Below, piece after piece: positions 15,315-22,482 of a DNA stretch of 33,824 nucleotides (positions within the stretch are counted from its first letter, which is position 1; each line of letters starts with the position of its first letter). Origin of the DNA: Holophagales bacterium UBA2201 (GTDB lineage: Bacteria; Acidobacteriota; Thermoanaerobaculia; UBA2201); NCBI GenBank assembly GCA_002327305.1, contig DCUZ01000052.1, positions 8,813 through 42,636 on the forward strand. Direction: 5' to 3'. Made by a program: the position numbers and the translations under genes. The notes beneath the pieces are model-generated. The model searched no databases. It had not been told where the DNA came from and saw only the letters and a list, made by a program, of their open reading frames with translations.

Positions 15315-17027
15315 ATGAATTCCTGGTTCAAGATCGTCTTCATTTCCGCGTTCGTTTTAGCGGGGGCCGCCTCCGCGGGCGCGGACTTTTCGCTCCAGAT
15401 CGGAACGGACAATTTTTTCCTGTCCGTGGGGGATTACGATTATCTTCCCTACGCGATCCAGAATGACCCCGGATATGCCCCGCCCCCGATCAACTTCAAT
15501 ACCATGATGAGACAGTATGGCCAATGGGTGAGCGTATCCTACTTTGGGCGGGCCTGGCGGCCGTGGGCCTCCTCCGGCTGGCGTCCCTACACCTACGGCC
15601 ACTGGATTTACACGGAGTACGGCCCCTACTGGGAGGGCTACGAGCCCTGGGCCTGGGTCGGGTATCATTACGGTTCCTGGATCTTCGACCGCCGATACGG
15701 GTGGGTCTGGATCCCGGGCTATGACTGGCATCCCGGCCGCGTGGCCTGGGCTCACGGCTACGGCACCATCGGGTGGATGCCCCTGCCCCCAGCCGGATAC
15801 GACTACCGCCGGGGCCACCTGACCTATGCGGGAGGATACAACCAGTTCAGTTACTCCGACAACGCCTTCGGACAGAACTACGGGTACGATTCGTACAGTT
15901 ACGGCGGGCCGTACTATGATCCCCGGGCGCATGATATGTTCTACAATCCGGCCTACGCCGCCATCAGCGTCAATCTCTGGGTGTTCATCGAAGGCTCGGA
16001 TTTCGGGCAGGACAACTATGCCGGATACGATCTCGGCCCCGACTACACCCGGTACGCCTTCGACCAACGGACGCTGAGCATTTCGAACCGGCCCATGGAG
16101 CAGCAAGTCCTGGAGCAGATCGTCCGGCAGCAGGTCCAGCGGGTCCCGGTCGAGATGCGGGAGATACAGGCGGACAAACGGCCCATCAAGGTCGTCGTCC
16201 CCACCGGGAACGCTTCGGCCGAGCGGATACGCCGGCAGAGCCCGCAGGTCGTCCGGCAGGTCATCGCCCCGGCCTTCGCGCAGGAACAAAAGCGGTTCAA
16301 AGGGAACGAGTCTAAGGTCCAGGCCCCCGTGTCGAAGATCTTCCAGCAGGAAAACGTCCAACCCAGGATCACGACCCGTTCCAGGACGCAGGTGATCGAC
16401 GATGCGCGCGAGGCGCAGAAGAACAGGGAACAAAAACAGATCCAGGCCGTGGAAAGGGCCAAACAGCGGACGGAACAGCTCAAGAGGGAAGGCAAGATCA
16501 AGGAACCCGGCAGGAATACGGGCCAGCCCGTCCAGAACCCGTCCGATTATCGTTCGGTCGGCGGCCGCGAAGCGGTCCAGCAGAACGCACCCGGCCGGCC
16601 GGTGATTGCCGGTCCCGCCCCGGCCCCCCGTCCGATGTCCAACAACGCGGCGAACATGCCCCCCGCTTCGGCCCAACCCGCGCCTCCAACCCCGGCTGCC
16701 GTTTCGCAGCAGCCGCATCCTGTGAATCAGGGTGCGACTCCCCACCCGGTGGGTGCCGGCAGCAGCCCGGTCGTTGCCCCGGGAAAGACCGGAGGCATGA
16801 ATAACACCGACGCCGCCATCACGAACCTGGCGATGACGAGGATCCGGGAAAGCCTTCCGAAGATCGCCGCCGGCGTCAGCATCCAGACGAAGAACGGCAT
16901 CGCCACCGTGTCCGGCAGGGTGAACAGCACGGCGGAGGCGAACAGCGTCATCGGCCTTGTCTCCGGCATCGGCGGCGTGAAGAGCGTCAAGAACAAATTA
17001 TCGGTCAAGCCGGCCCGTTCACAATGA
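15315..17027 (+). CDS. DUF6600 protein with C-terminal BON domain
   Basis: A 570-aa exported protein. A signal peptide ends near AGA (23). Residues about 65-160 are a Trp/Tyr/Gly-rich DUF6600 domain (YGQWVSVSYFGRAWRP, YGHWIYTEYGPYW, GWVWIPGYDWHPGRVAW). A Tyr/Gly-rich linker is followed by a Gln/Arg/Lys-rich helical segment to about 410 and a Pro/Ala-rich linker (about 425-495). The end is a BON domain (about 500-567) with NGIATVSGRVNS and GGVKSVKNKLSV. AAAGGAG precedes ATG 15315. DUF6600 function is unknown; BON domains bind membranes or envelope partners. The combination suggests a surface or cell-wall stress protein and appears unusual. Confidence 0.9.
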   Translation: MNSWFKIVFISAFVLAGAASAGADFSLQIGTDNFFLSVGDYDYLPYAIQNDPGYAPPPINFNTMMRQYGQWVSVSYFGRAWRPWASSGWRPYTYGHWIYTEYGPYWEGYEPWAWVGYHYGSWIFDRRYGWVWIPGYDWHPGRVAWAHGYGTIGWMPLPPAGYDYRRGHLTYAGGYNQFSYSDNAFGQNYGYDSYSYGGPYYDPRAHDMFYNPAYAAISVNLWVFIEGSDFGQDNYAGYDLGPDYTRYAFDQRTLSISNRPMEQQVLEQIVRQQVQRVPVEMREIQADKRPIKVVVPTGNASAERIRRQSPQVVRQVIAPAFAQEQKRFKGNESKVQAPVSKIFQQENVQPRITTRSRTQVIDDAREAQKNREQKQIQAVERAKQRTEQLKREGKIKEPGRNTGQPVQNPSDYRSVGGREAVQQNAPGRPVIAGPAPAPRPMSNNAANMPPASAQPAPPTPAAVSQQPHPVNQGATPHPVGAGSSPVVAPGKTGGMNNTDAAITNLAMTRIRESLPKIAAGVSIQTKNGIATVSGRVNSTAEANSVIGLVSGIGGVKSVKNKLSVKPARSQ

Positions 17028-17040
17028 ACGGACGGATGAA

Positions 17041-17088
17041 GGGAGGCCTGGGGTCAGGAACGTCCCGTTGCCTTTTCCCAGGCCCGCC
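17041..17088 (+). terminator. Inverted repeat, possible attenuator
   Basis: GGCCTGGG (17045-17052) pairs perfectly with CCCAGGCC (17077-17084) across a 24-base loop, in the 97-bp gap after the DUF6600-BON gene. There is no T-tract, so termination is doubtful. It may be a processing or attenuation hairpin. Confidence 0.35.
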
Positions 17089-17124
17089 CTTCCCGGCTAT
17101 TTCAACCAAGAAAGGATGACCACA

Positions 17125-17205
17125 ATGACAACCCTTTTGATCGTGCTTCTGGTGCTGGTTCTGCTGGGCGGCGGCGGTTGGGGATACTCCCGATACCGCC
17201 GGTAG
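17125..17205 (+). CDS. DUF3309-like 26-aa membrane peptide
   Basis: ATG 17125, with AAAGGA at 17111-17116, opens a 26-codon gene: MTTLLIVLLVLVLLGGGGWG, then Y-S-R-Y-R-R. This is the standard pattern of the tiny DUF3309 family: one hydrophobic helix, a glycine run, a tryptophan/tyrosine turn and a basic end. It is too short for most gene callers. A related 29-aa gene is at 17861-17950. The role of the family is unknown. Confidence 0.82.
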   Translation: MTTLLIVLLVLVLLGGGGWGYSRYRR

Positions 17206-17335
17206 CGCCCGATAATGAGGATGAACCCGATGACGGGGACCGAAACGGCGGACCGGCAGGTCTGGAGGGGAAATAGGGAACGGTCCCTGTTTGCCCTCCC
17301 ATTTTCCCGGAGAAATACATTAAGGAGGAATGGCC

Positions 17336-17596
17336 ATGTTCCATTTGATCGGGTACATTGTCGTCGGACTGGTCGCGGGGGTCATCGCCAAATGGGTGAT
17401 GCATGTGCCGTTGACGGTCTTCTGGACGATCGTCCTGGGCATCATCGGGTCGCTCCTCGGCGGCGCCCTGACCCACGTGGTGGCGCGGCCGTCGAACAGG
17501 CGCTACTATCCCGCCGGCCTTATTTTTTCCACCCTGGGTGCGATCCTGGTCCTTTACATCTGCTTCAAGCTGAACATCCATTTCCCGCGGATTTGA
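17336..17596 (+). CDS. GlsB/YeaQ/YmgE family membrane protein
   Basis: An 86-aa protein of the GlsB/YeaQ/YmgE ('transglycosylase-associated') family, with three hydrophobic helices and the typical opening IGYIVVGLVAGVIAKWVM, followed by VLGIIGSLLGG and a final hydrophobic segment. ATG 17336 is preferred to ATG 17330 because AAGGAGG (17322-17328) ends only 1 base before the latter and 7 before the former. Family members respond to acid, osmotic or envelope stress in other bacteria; mechanism unknown. The 130 bp upstream contain no convincing sigma-54 box. Confidence 0.9.
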   Translation: MFHLIGYIVVGLVAGVIAKWVMHVPLTVFWTIVLGIIGSLLGGALTHVVARPSNRRYYPAGLIFSTLGAILVLYICFKLNIHFPRI

Positions 17597-17665
17597 TACG
17601 CCATTCCAGGGAAACCATGGGATCTCAGCCCAGCGGCCAGACAGTTTTACCAAAGGAGATGGGTT

Positions 17666-17845
17666 ATGAAAACGAGCCATAGGGACAAAACCGAGGGAAC
17701 CTTGCACGAGGTCAAGGGCAAGGTCAGGGAAGTCACCGGAAAACTCATCAACGATCCTGAATTGCAGGCCGCCGGCGCCTCTGAAAATTTCGCCGGCAAA
17801 GTACAGAAGAAGATCGGCAAGATCAAGAAGGTCTTCGGCAAATAA
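17666..17845 (+). CDS. CsbD family stress protein
   Basis: A 59-aa charged, soluble protein of the CsbD family: after MKTSHRDKTEG comes HEVKGKVREVTGKLINDPEL, then an ENFAGKVQKKIGKIKKVFGK end. This repeated G-K-V/I-(K/Q/R)-(E/K) pattern defines the family, which in Bacillus is controlled by sigma-B. AAAGGAG at 17652-17658 sets the start. A DUF3309-like gene begins 16 bases after its stop, so the two are probably cotranscribed. Biochemical function unknown. Confidence 0.94.
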   Translation: MKTSHRDKTEGTLHEVKGKVREVTGKLINDPELQAAGASENFAGKVQKKIGKIKKVFGK

Positions 17846-17860
17846 CGAAAGGAGGATGCC

Positions 17861-17950
17861 ATGGATTCCACAACGCTCATCATCGTCATCATCGTGGTGC
17901 TTCTGTTGTTCGGCGGGGGCGGCGGATATTATTGGCACCGACGACGGTAG
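17861..17950 (+). CDS. DUF3309-like 29-aa membrane peptide
   Basis: ATG 17861 follows a strong AAAGGAGG (17847-17854). The 29-residue product starts MDSTTLIIVIIVVLLLFGGG and ends GGYYWHRRR: a single hydrophobic helix, a glycine run, aromatic residues and a basic tail. It matches the peptide at 17125-17205 in layout and may have arisen by duplication. It is probably membrane inserted; function unknown. Confidence 0.82.
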   Translation: MDSTTLIIVIIVVLLLFGGGGGYYWHRRR

Positions 17951-18007
17951 ATGCCGCTTCCGACGATCGCCAGGACACAATCAAATTCAAATTAAGGAGT
18001 TGACGCA

Positions 18008-18322
18008 ATGCACAAGAGAGATGTCTTCATCCACGGTCTGGTGCTTCTCGCGCTTATCGCCATCCTGGCCGCCTGCTCGTCCACCCGCACGCATGAAAGC
18101 ACGGGGCAATACATCGACAGTTCGGCCATCACGACCCAGGTGAAAGCCCTGCTGGCCGCCGATGATTTTCTCAATTCGTTCGCGATCGGCGTCGAAACGT
18201 ACAAAAACGTTGTCCAGCTGAGCGGCTTCGTGGATTCCGAAAAGGCCCGCGAGAAAGCGGAAAAGCTCGCGGAGAGCGTGGAGGGGGTCAAATCCGTCAA
18301 GAACGATCTGATCGTGAAATAG
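18008..18322 (+). CDS. BON-domain lipoprotein
   Basis: A 104-aa protein with a lipoprotein signal: a hydrophobic helix ending LAAC-SS, so the mature N-terminus should be the lipidated Cys23. One BON domain occupies about 37-104, with VVQLSGFVDS in the first strand region and GVKSVKNDLIV at the end. AAGGAG at 17993-17998 fits ATG 18008. It is the last gene of the stress train before a 126-bp gap (18323-18448) in which no clear promoter or terminator is seen. It is probably an envelope lipoprotein of the OsmY-related type. Confidence 0.92.
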   Translation: MHKRDVFIHGLVLLALIAILAACSSTRTHESTGQYIDSSAITTQVKALLAADDFLNSFAIGVETYKNVVQLSGFVDSEKAREKAEKLAESVEGVKSVKNDLIVK

Positions 18323-18448
18323 GCCGCCGGCCTCCATTTCAGGAGCAGGCTGGCAGTATCATAACTTTATAAGCCGCTGAAGGGAAAGGCGCCGGACGGC
18401 CCTTGAGACGTCCTCCGCCATTCCCCGTTGCGGTGAAAAAAGGGGGGG

Positions 18449-19288
18449 GTGCAACCCGTGGCAGTTCTTGATAAGAAGACACAGAGAGACGGCGTTGGCG
18501 GGTCTGCGGAGAACCCCGGGGCGGCGGCGCCCGGGGATGGGGCCCGGGCGCGCCGGGCCCTCCGGTGGATCCTGCGCGTCATCTCCACGGTGTTCGCGAT
18601 GGCCGGATGGCGGCTCGAACATCTCAACGCGGCATGGGTCGCGGGAAGCGTCGCCTCCTTGTTCATCGCCCATGAGCTCGTCCTCCGCGCCGACGCGCGG
18701 CTCACGATCCCGTACTTCCTGTTCACGCTCGCCTTCTACTACGGAGGGAACGCGGCGATCCTGCGGTCGAGCCTCCCCGCCCGTGCCATCGCCCGTATGG
18801 GCGAGGAGCGCGCGTTCAGAGCCTACGAGACCGTGGCTGGGCTGATGTTCCTCAACCAGGGGCTGGGGGTCGGCTGCATGGCGGCGCTGCATGTGCATGC
18901 GATTGAGGGAGTGGTTCCCGCACCCCTGGTGCTCGGCGCGGGCGCCGCGCTCTTCGGCGTCGGCTTGCTGATCAAGTTGTGGGCCACCCTCACGGTGGGC
19001 GTGGACGCGTACTATTTCCGCGACATGTTTTTGGGACACGCGTCGGCCCCAGCGTCCGACCGCGGGCCCTACCGCTTCATGCGCAACCCCATGTACGGCG
19101 TGGGGCAGCTTCAGGGATACGGCTACGCGCTGCTCTACGGATCGCTCCCCGGGGTCGCGGCCGCCGGCATCGGGCACCTGCTCATCTACGCGTTCTACCT
19201 GGTCGCCGAGCGCCCGTTCGTGCGCCGCATCTACCTGTCCCCCCCGGTCCTTCCGGAGGACCGGCGACAGGCCATCGGTATCCCATGA
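18449..19288 (+). CDS. PEMT/ICMT-like integral membrane methyltransferase
   Basis: A 279-aa multi-span membrane protein starting at GTG 18449 after a purine-rich AAAAAAGGGGGGG. The C-terminal third holds the hallmark of the phospholipid/isoprenylcysteine methyltransferase superfamily: DRGPYRFMRNPMYGVGQLQ followed by a hydrophobic hairpin and AERPFVRR. In that family the Arg-x-Pro-x-Tyr block and late Glu bind S-adenosylmethionine. The acceptor (lipid, protein or small molecule) cannot be told. About 35 residues at the N-terminus are polar and low complexity, so the true start might be later. The stop overlaps the start of the PilZ gene. Confidence 0.8.
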   Translation: MQPVAVLDKKTQRDGVGGSAENPGAAAPGDGARARRALRWILRVISTVFAMAGWRLEHLNAAWVAGSVASLFIAHELVLRADARLTIPYFLFTLAFYYGGNAAILRSSLPARAIARMGEERAFRAYETVAGLMFLNQGLGVGCMAALHVHAIEGVVPAPLVLGAGAALFGVGLLIKLWATLTVGVDAYYFRDMFLGHASAPASDRGPYRFMRNPMYGVGQLQGYGYALLYGSLPGVAAAGIGHLLIYAFYLVAERPFVRRIYLSPPVLPEDRRQAIGIP

Positions 19289-19992
19289 TGGAAGCGGTGC
19301 GGGTCCTGTCGTTCAATTTCCCGACGACGCTGCAATCCGTGCAGACGGGGATCCTGAGCCGACCTCCCTTCGCCGCGGAGGCGGTCTCCCGGGCGTCCGA
19401 TCTCCTCAGGCACCTGGAGGGGCGCCCCTATCGGCTGATGATCCTGACCATGCCGGGCGACGGCCTTGAATTCAGGGACATTCTTCCCATCGTGCGAAAT
19501 CCCCGGATGCCCAGCTCCAGCGGGTCCGTGATGCTGTTGACCCCCGCGGAGCGCGTCGAGGAGCACCGCGCTTTTCTCCATAAGGGCCTCGATGCGGTCC
19601 TGCCCCGCACGGCCGCCCCCGAGGCCGTCGAGGCCGAGATCGCCCGCCAGGTCAAGGTCGCCCCCCGCGCGAACACCCGCGTCATGCTCCGCCTCAACGC
19701 CAGGATCCAGACGCAGAACAGCATGATCATGTGCCAGACGGCCAACCTCTCCCCCTCCGGGCTGTTCCTGATCCATGCGCCGACCCTGCCCGTGGGAACG
19801 GTGTTCGCCTTCGAACTGATGCTCCCGAAAGCGAGGGATCCCATCGCCGGCGAGGCGCGCGTGGTCCGCCACGCGTTGCGGAACAAGGAGAAATTCGAGG
19901 GGATGGGGGCGGCGTTCATCTCCCTCTCCCCGGATGACCAGAAGCTCCTGCAGGATTTCGTCGCGCGGAGCGGCGGCACCGGCGGCGCGTAG
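19288..19992 (+). CDS. PilZ-domain protein with pseudo-receiver N-terminus, copy 1
   Basis: A 234-aa protein with two parts. Residues about 1-120 resemble a response-regulator receiver fold but lack an evident phospho-acceptor Asp (MILTMPGDG at that place). Residues about 125-230 are a PilZ domain with both c-di-GMP-binding motifs: R127-xxx-R131 and N153-L-S-P-S-G158. The start is ATG 19288 (or ATG 19285, one codon earlier). Alignment with the paralogue at 24698-25393 puts the first residues and both motifs at identical positions, which supports this choice. It overlaps the methyltransferase stop, so the two are probably cotranscribed. Likely a c-di-GMP effector. Confidence 0.88.
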   Translation: MEAVRVLSFNFPTTLQSVQTGILSRPPFAAEAVSRASDLLRHLEGRPYRLMILTMPGDGLEFRDILPIVRNPRMPSSSGSVMLLTPAERVEEHRAFLHKGLDAVLPRTAAPEAVEAEIARQVKVAPRANTRVMLRLNARIQTQNSMIMCQTANLSPSGLFLIHAPTLPVGTVFAFELMLPKARDPIAGEARVVRHALRNKEKFEGMGAAFISLSPDDQKLLQDFVARSGGTGGA

Positions 19993-20034
19993 CCCCCGTC
20001 TCCCGCAAGGCCGGGCCGGCGGAAGAATCGAGGA

Positions 20035-21264
20035 TTACCGGATGGCCCCCCTCAACTCCTCCGGACGGACCCTTCGGCCCGCGCGGATGAGTTCGCGGGC
20101 TTCCTCGATCTTGTCCCATACATTGCAGAGCATCACGCCCCGGACGAGACCGTCCCGCAGGTAGTAGAGGACGCCGGTGTCGTTTTCCCTCGTCCAATCG
20201 GCCTCGACCTGCATCAGGGGATCCAGTTCGCCCACGGCTTCGAAACCGAAATCGAAGAGGTCGGAGAAAAAGTAGGGCATGGCAGCGAACGGTTCCAAGG
20301 CCCCCGTCATGGACCGCCCGGCGTGGCGCCCCTGTTGGACGGCATTGTCCCAGTGTTCCAGCCGCCTCCGCCCCCCCGGGCCGGGATGGACGAATCCGGC
20401 GTTGTCCCCCGCGGCGAAGATGGAGGGATCGGAGGTGGCCATCCGCTCATCCACCCGAATGCCGTCCCCCAGCGCCAGCCCCGCCGCGGCGGCCAGTTCC
20501 GTGGACGGGGAGATCCCGATGCCGGGAACGACGAACTTGGTCTTGACCGTGCGGCCGCGATCCGTTGCCGCGACGATCCCATCCCCTTCCCGCGTGAACG
20601 CGACCGTCCGCTGGCCCGGCAGAAGTTCGATCCCCCGGGCGGCATAGGCGGCCTGCAGGGCGCGGCCCAATCCCTCTGGGAGCACCCGCGGGATAAGGCG
20701 TTCTCCGGGATACACCATCGTGACGTTGACCCCGCTCAGGGACAGGGCGGCCGCCATCTCGGCGCCGATGAATCCGTTCCCGATGACGAGGGCGCCGGCG
20801 CCGGGCTCGGCCAGGGCCCGGACCGCGCGGTAATCGTCCAGCGTGCGGTAGGGTATGATCCCCGGCAGGTCCGCCCCCGGCAGGTTCAGGATCCTGGGCG
20901 TCCCCCCGGTGGCCAGCAGGAGTTTTTCATATCCTACCCGCCGGCGGTCTCCCTCCACCGCAACGGTGCGGCCGGCCGCGTCGAGGTCCACCACCCGCTT
21001 CCCCAGGAGGAGTTCCACGGCCAATTGCTCGTACCACTCCCGGGGATGCAGGTAGATCTCCGCCTCCTGCTTTTTGCCGGTCCACAACTTCTTGGACAGC
21101 GGCGGCCGGTCATAGGGAAGGTGGGGCTCCTCCCCGATGAGCAGGACCGCTCCCGCGGGGTCCCGCTCCCGGATCCCTTCGATCGCGGACACCCCCGCCA
21201 GTCCCGCCCCCACGATGACATACTTGAACTTTCGGACGCTCATCGATTTACCCCCAATGATCAT
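20035..21264 (-). CDS. FAD/NAD(P)-dependent oxidoreductase, ferredoxin-reductase/AIF type
   Basis: A 409-aa flavoprotein. Residues 16-24 (VIVGAGLAG) are the FAD-binding GxGxxG. Residues 160-167 (VIGNGFIG) are the second dinucleotide-binding fold for NAD(P)H. TSDPSIFAAGDNA near 290-300 is the conserved FAD-contacting Asp block. The layout matches ferredoxin/rubredoxin/putidaredoxin reductases and AIF. I place the start at ATG 21264, preceded by AGGAGG 5 bases away; an in-frame longer form to 21399 has no ribosome site. The downstream Met8 is a second option. It is convergent with PilZ copy 1 (42-bp gap) and divergent from the isochorismatase-like gene (158-bp gap). The electron acceptor is unknown. 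Confidence 0.9.
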   Translation of the reverse strand: MIIGGKSMSVRKFKYVIVGAGLAGVSAIEGIRERDPAGAVLLIGEEPHLPYDRPPLSKKLWTGKKQEAEIYLHPREWYEQLAVELLLGKRVVDLDAAGRTVAVEGDRRRVGYEKLLLATGGTPRILNLPGADLPGIIPYRTLDDYRAVRALAEPGAGALVIGNGFIGAEMAAALSLSGVNVTMVYPGERLIPRVLPEGLGRALQAAYAARGIELLPGQRTVAFTREGDGIVAATDRGRTVKTKFVVPGIGISPSTELAAAAGLALGDGIRVDERMATSDPSIFAAGDNAGFVHPGPGGRRRLEHWDNAVQQGRHAGRSMTGALEPFAAMPYFFSDLFDFGFEAVGELDPLMQVEADWTRENDTGVLYYLRDGLVRGVMLCNVWDKIEEARELIRAGRRVRPEELRGAIR

Positions 21265-21422
21265 GATTCCCTCCTGACGTATTGTGTAACGAGCGCAGGC
21301 CCTCGAAATCTTCCCCCCGCCCGCACCCGGGCTGCACCGGGGACGACCCGTCCGGCGGAATAACGGGCCCCGGAACGCTGTATTCAGGATGAATGCCATC
21401 CCGGTTCAGCGAGGTAAGTTCC

Positions 21423-21986
21423 ATGGACAAGGGAGCGTTAGTGGTCATCGACATGCTCAACGATTTCATCCTCCCCGGCTCGCCGCTGGAGGTCCCGGAT
21501 GCCCGGCGGGCGGTCCCGGCCGTCCGTCGGGAGATCGAGCGCGCCCGCGCCGCCGGCCGCCCCGTGATCTATCTCTGCGACTCCCACGACCCCGACGACG
21601 CCGAATTCGGGCGCTTCGGCTGGCCCCCGCACGCGGTGGCCGGAACGCGGGGCGCCGAAGTGGTCGAGCCCCTCCGGCCTGAGGCGCGCGACACGATCAT
21701 CGCCAAGAGGACCTACTCCGGGTTCCACCAAACGGAGCTCGACGCCGCCCTCCGCGGCCTGGGGATCTCGCGCCTGCGGCTGGCCGGATGCGTGTCCCAC
21801 ATCTGCGTCCTCTTCACCGCCGCCGATGCCGTCCTGCGAGGATATGAAGTGACGGTCGTCCGGGACGCGGTGGCCGGCCTGGATCCGGTGGAACACGCGG
21901 CCGCCCTGCGCATCATGCAGCGGGCCCTGGGGGCGCAGATCGAGGGCGGGATTCCGGCCCTTCCGCGGATGGGGATCGCCTCGTGA
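21423..21986 (+). CDS. Isochorismatase-family cysteine hydrolase
   Basis: A 187-aa protein of the isochorismatase/nicotinamidase family. The Asp-Lys-Cys catalytic triad is visible: Asp10 in VVIDMLNDF, Lys95 in IIAKRTYSGF and Cys128 in SHICVLFTA. The cis-peptide region AGCVSH precedes the Cys as usual. The metal-site residues of true nicotinamidases (D-x-H) are partly present as DSHDPDD (53-59), so nicotinamidase activity is possible but not assured. ATG 21423 has GAGG 8-11 bases upstream. It is divergent from the flavoprotein gene with a shared 158-bp control region. Confidence 0.9.
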   Translation: MDKGALVVIDMLNDFILPGSPLEVPDARRAVPAVRREIERARAAGRPVIYLCDSHDPDDAEFGRFGWPPHAVAGTRGAEVVEPLRPEARDTIIAKRTYSGFHQTELDAALRGLGISRLRLAGCVSHICVLFTAADAVLRGYEVTVVRDAVAGLDPVEHAAALRIMQRALGAQIEGGIPALPRMGIAS

Positions 21987-22065
21987 CCGCGCGGGGCAGG
22001 AATAAAACGGCCAGGTCCCGACGGTTATCATGCCTATGCGAAGTTCCCGGAAAGGAGATCCGACC

Positions 22066-22296
22066 ATGAGCAGTGAACGAGCGTTTAAAGAGCGGGTATC
22101 GGAAGGCCTCCATGCCCTGCAGGACAAAGTCCATCTCGAGGATGTGCGGCGCATCGCGCTCAACGGAAAGCACTATGCGAAAACCCATCCGATGACGGCG
22201 ATGGCGGTGAGCCTCTCCGCCGGCATTGTCATCGGCTACCTCGCCAAGGCCGTCGTAGACCACCGCCGCCACAACGGCACGGGGGCGGCCCCCTAA
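22066..22296 (+). CDS. Small DUF883-like membrane-anchored protein
   Basis: A 76-aa protein: a charged amphipathic N-terminal helix (SERAFKERVSEGLHALQDKV), the segment KTHPMTAMAVSLSAGIVIGYL and a basic tail. The C-terminal part echoes the 'HP/NPW + glycine-rich helix' anchor of DUF883 proteins. ATG 22066 is set by AAAGGAG (22051-22057); the upstream in-frame ATG 22030 lacks one. No sigma-54 box or CGGTC-N5-GACCG operator is visible upstream, so it is not obviously in the same regulon as the YqjD-like gene at 14552. The 177 bp that follow hold no gene, only a hairpin. Confidence 0.72.
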   Translation: MSSERAFKERVSEGLHALQDKVHLEDVRRIALNGKHYAKTHPMTAMAVSLSAGIVIGYLAKAVVDHRRHNGTGAAP

Positions 22297-22452
22297 GGTC
22301 CTCCCCGCCGCCCGATCTGTTGCGGATGAAGGAGATAAAGTGGGACAGTCGCCTCATGGGGTCCGCTTCATTGCCTTGATTCAACACATGGAAGGCTGTC
22401 GTCTGTAAAGACAGGGAGGGGGCGGAGCCAAGGGGGCGTCCCTGCGCTAATC

Positions 22453-22482
22453 GGGCGACCCGCCGGGTCGCCCCTACCCTTT
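22453..22482. terminator. Perfect GC-rich hairpin between convergent genes
   Basis: GGGCGACCC (22453-22461) pairs perfectly with GGGTCGCCC (22465-22473) around a GCC loop, followed on the plus strand by CTACCCTTTTTT. It directly abuts the topoisomerase stop codon (22474-22476). It can terminate plus-strand transcripts from the DUF883-like gene, while the minus-strand side lacks a T-tract. The palindrome also resembles dispersed 'GTAGGGGCGACC' intergenic repeats of many bacterial genomes. Confidence 0.7.

Noticed and set aside
17060..17072. GGAACGTCCCGTTGC as a sigma-54 core before the 26-aa gene
   Set aside because: GG and GC are 11 bases apart instead of 10 and there is no operator.
17281..17295. 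GGTCCCTGTTTGC before the YeaQ-like gene
   Set aside because: Spacing is 9 bases and the nearby GACCG half-sites do not form the N5 inverted repeat.
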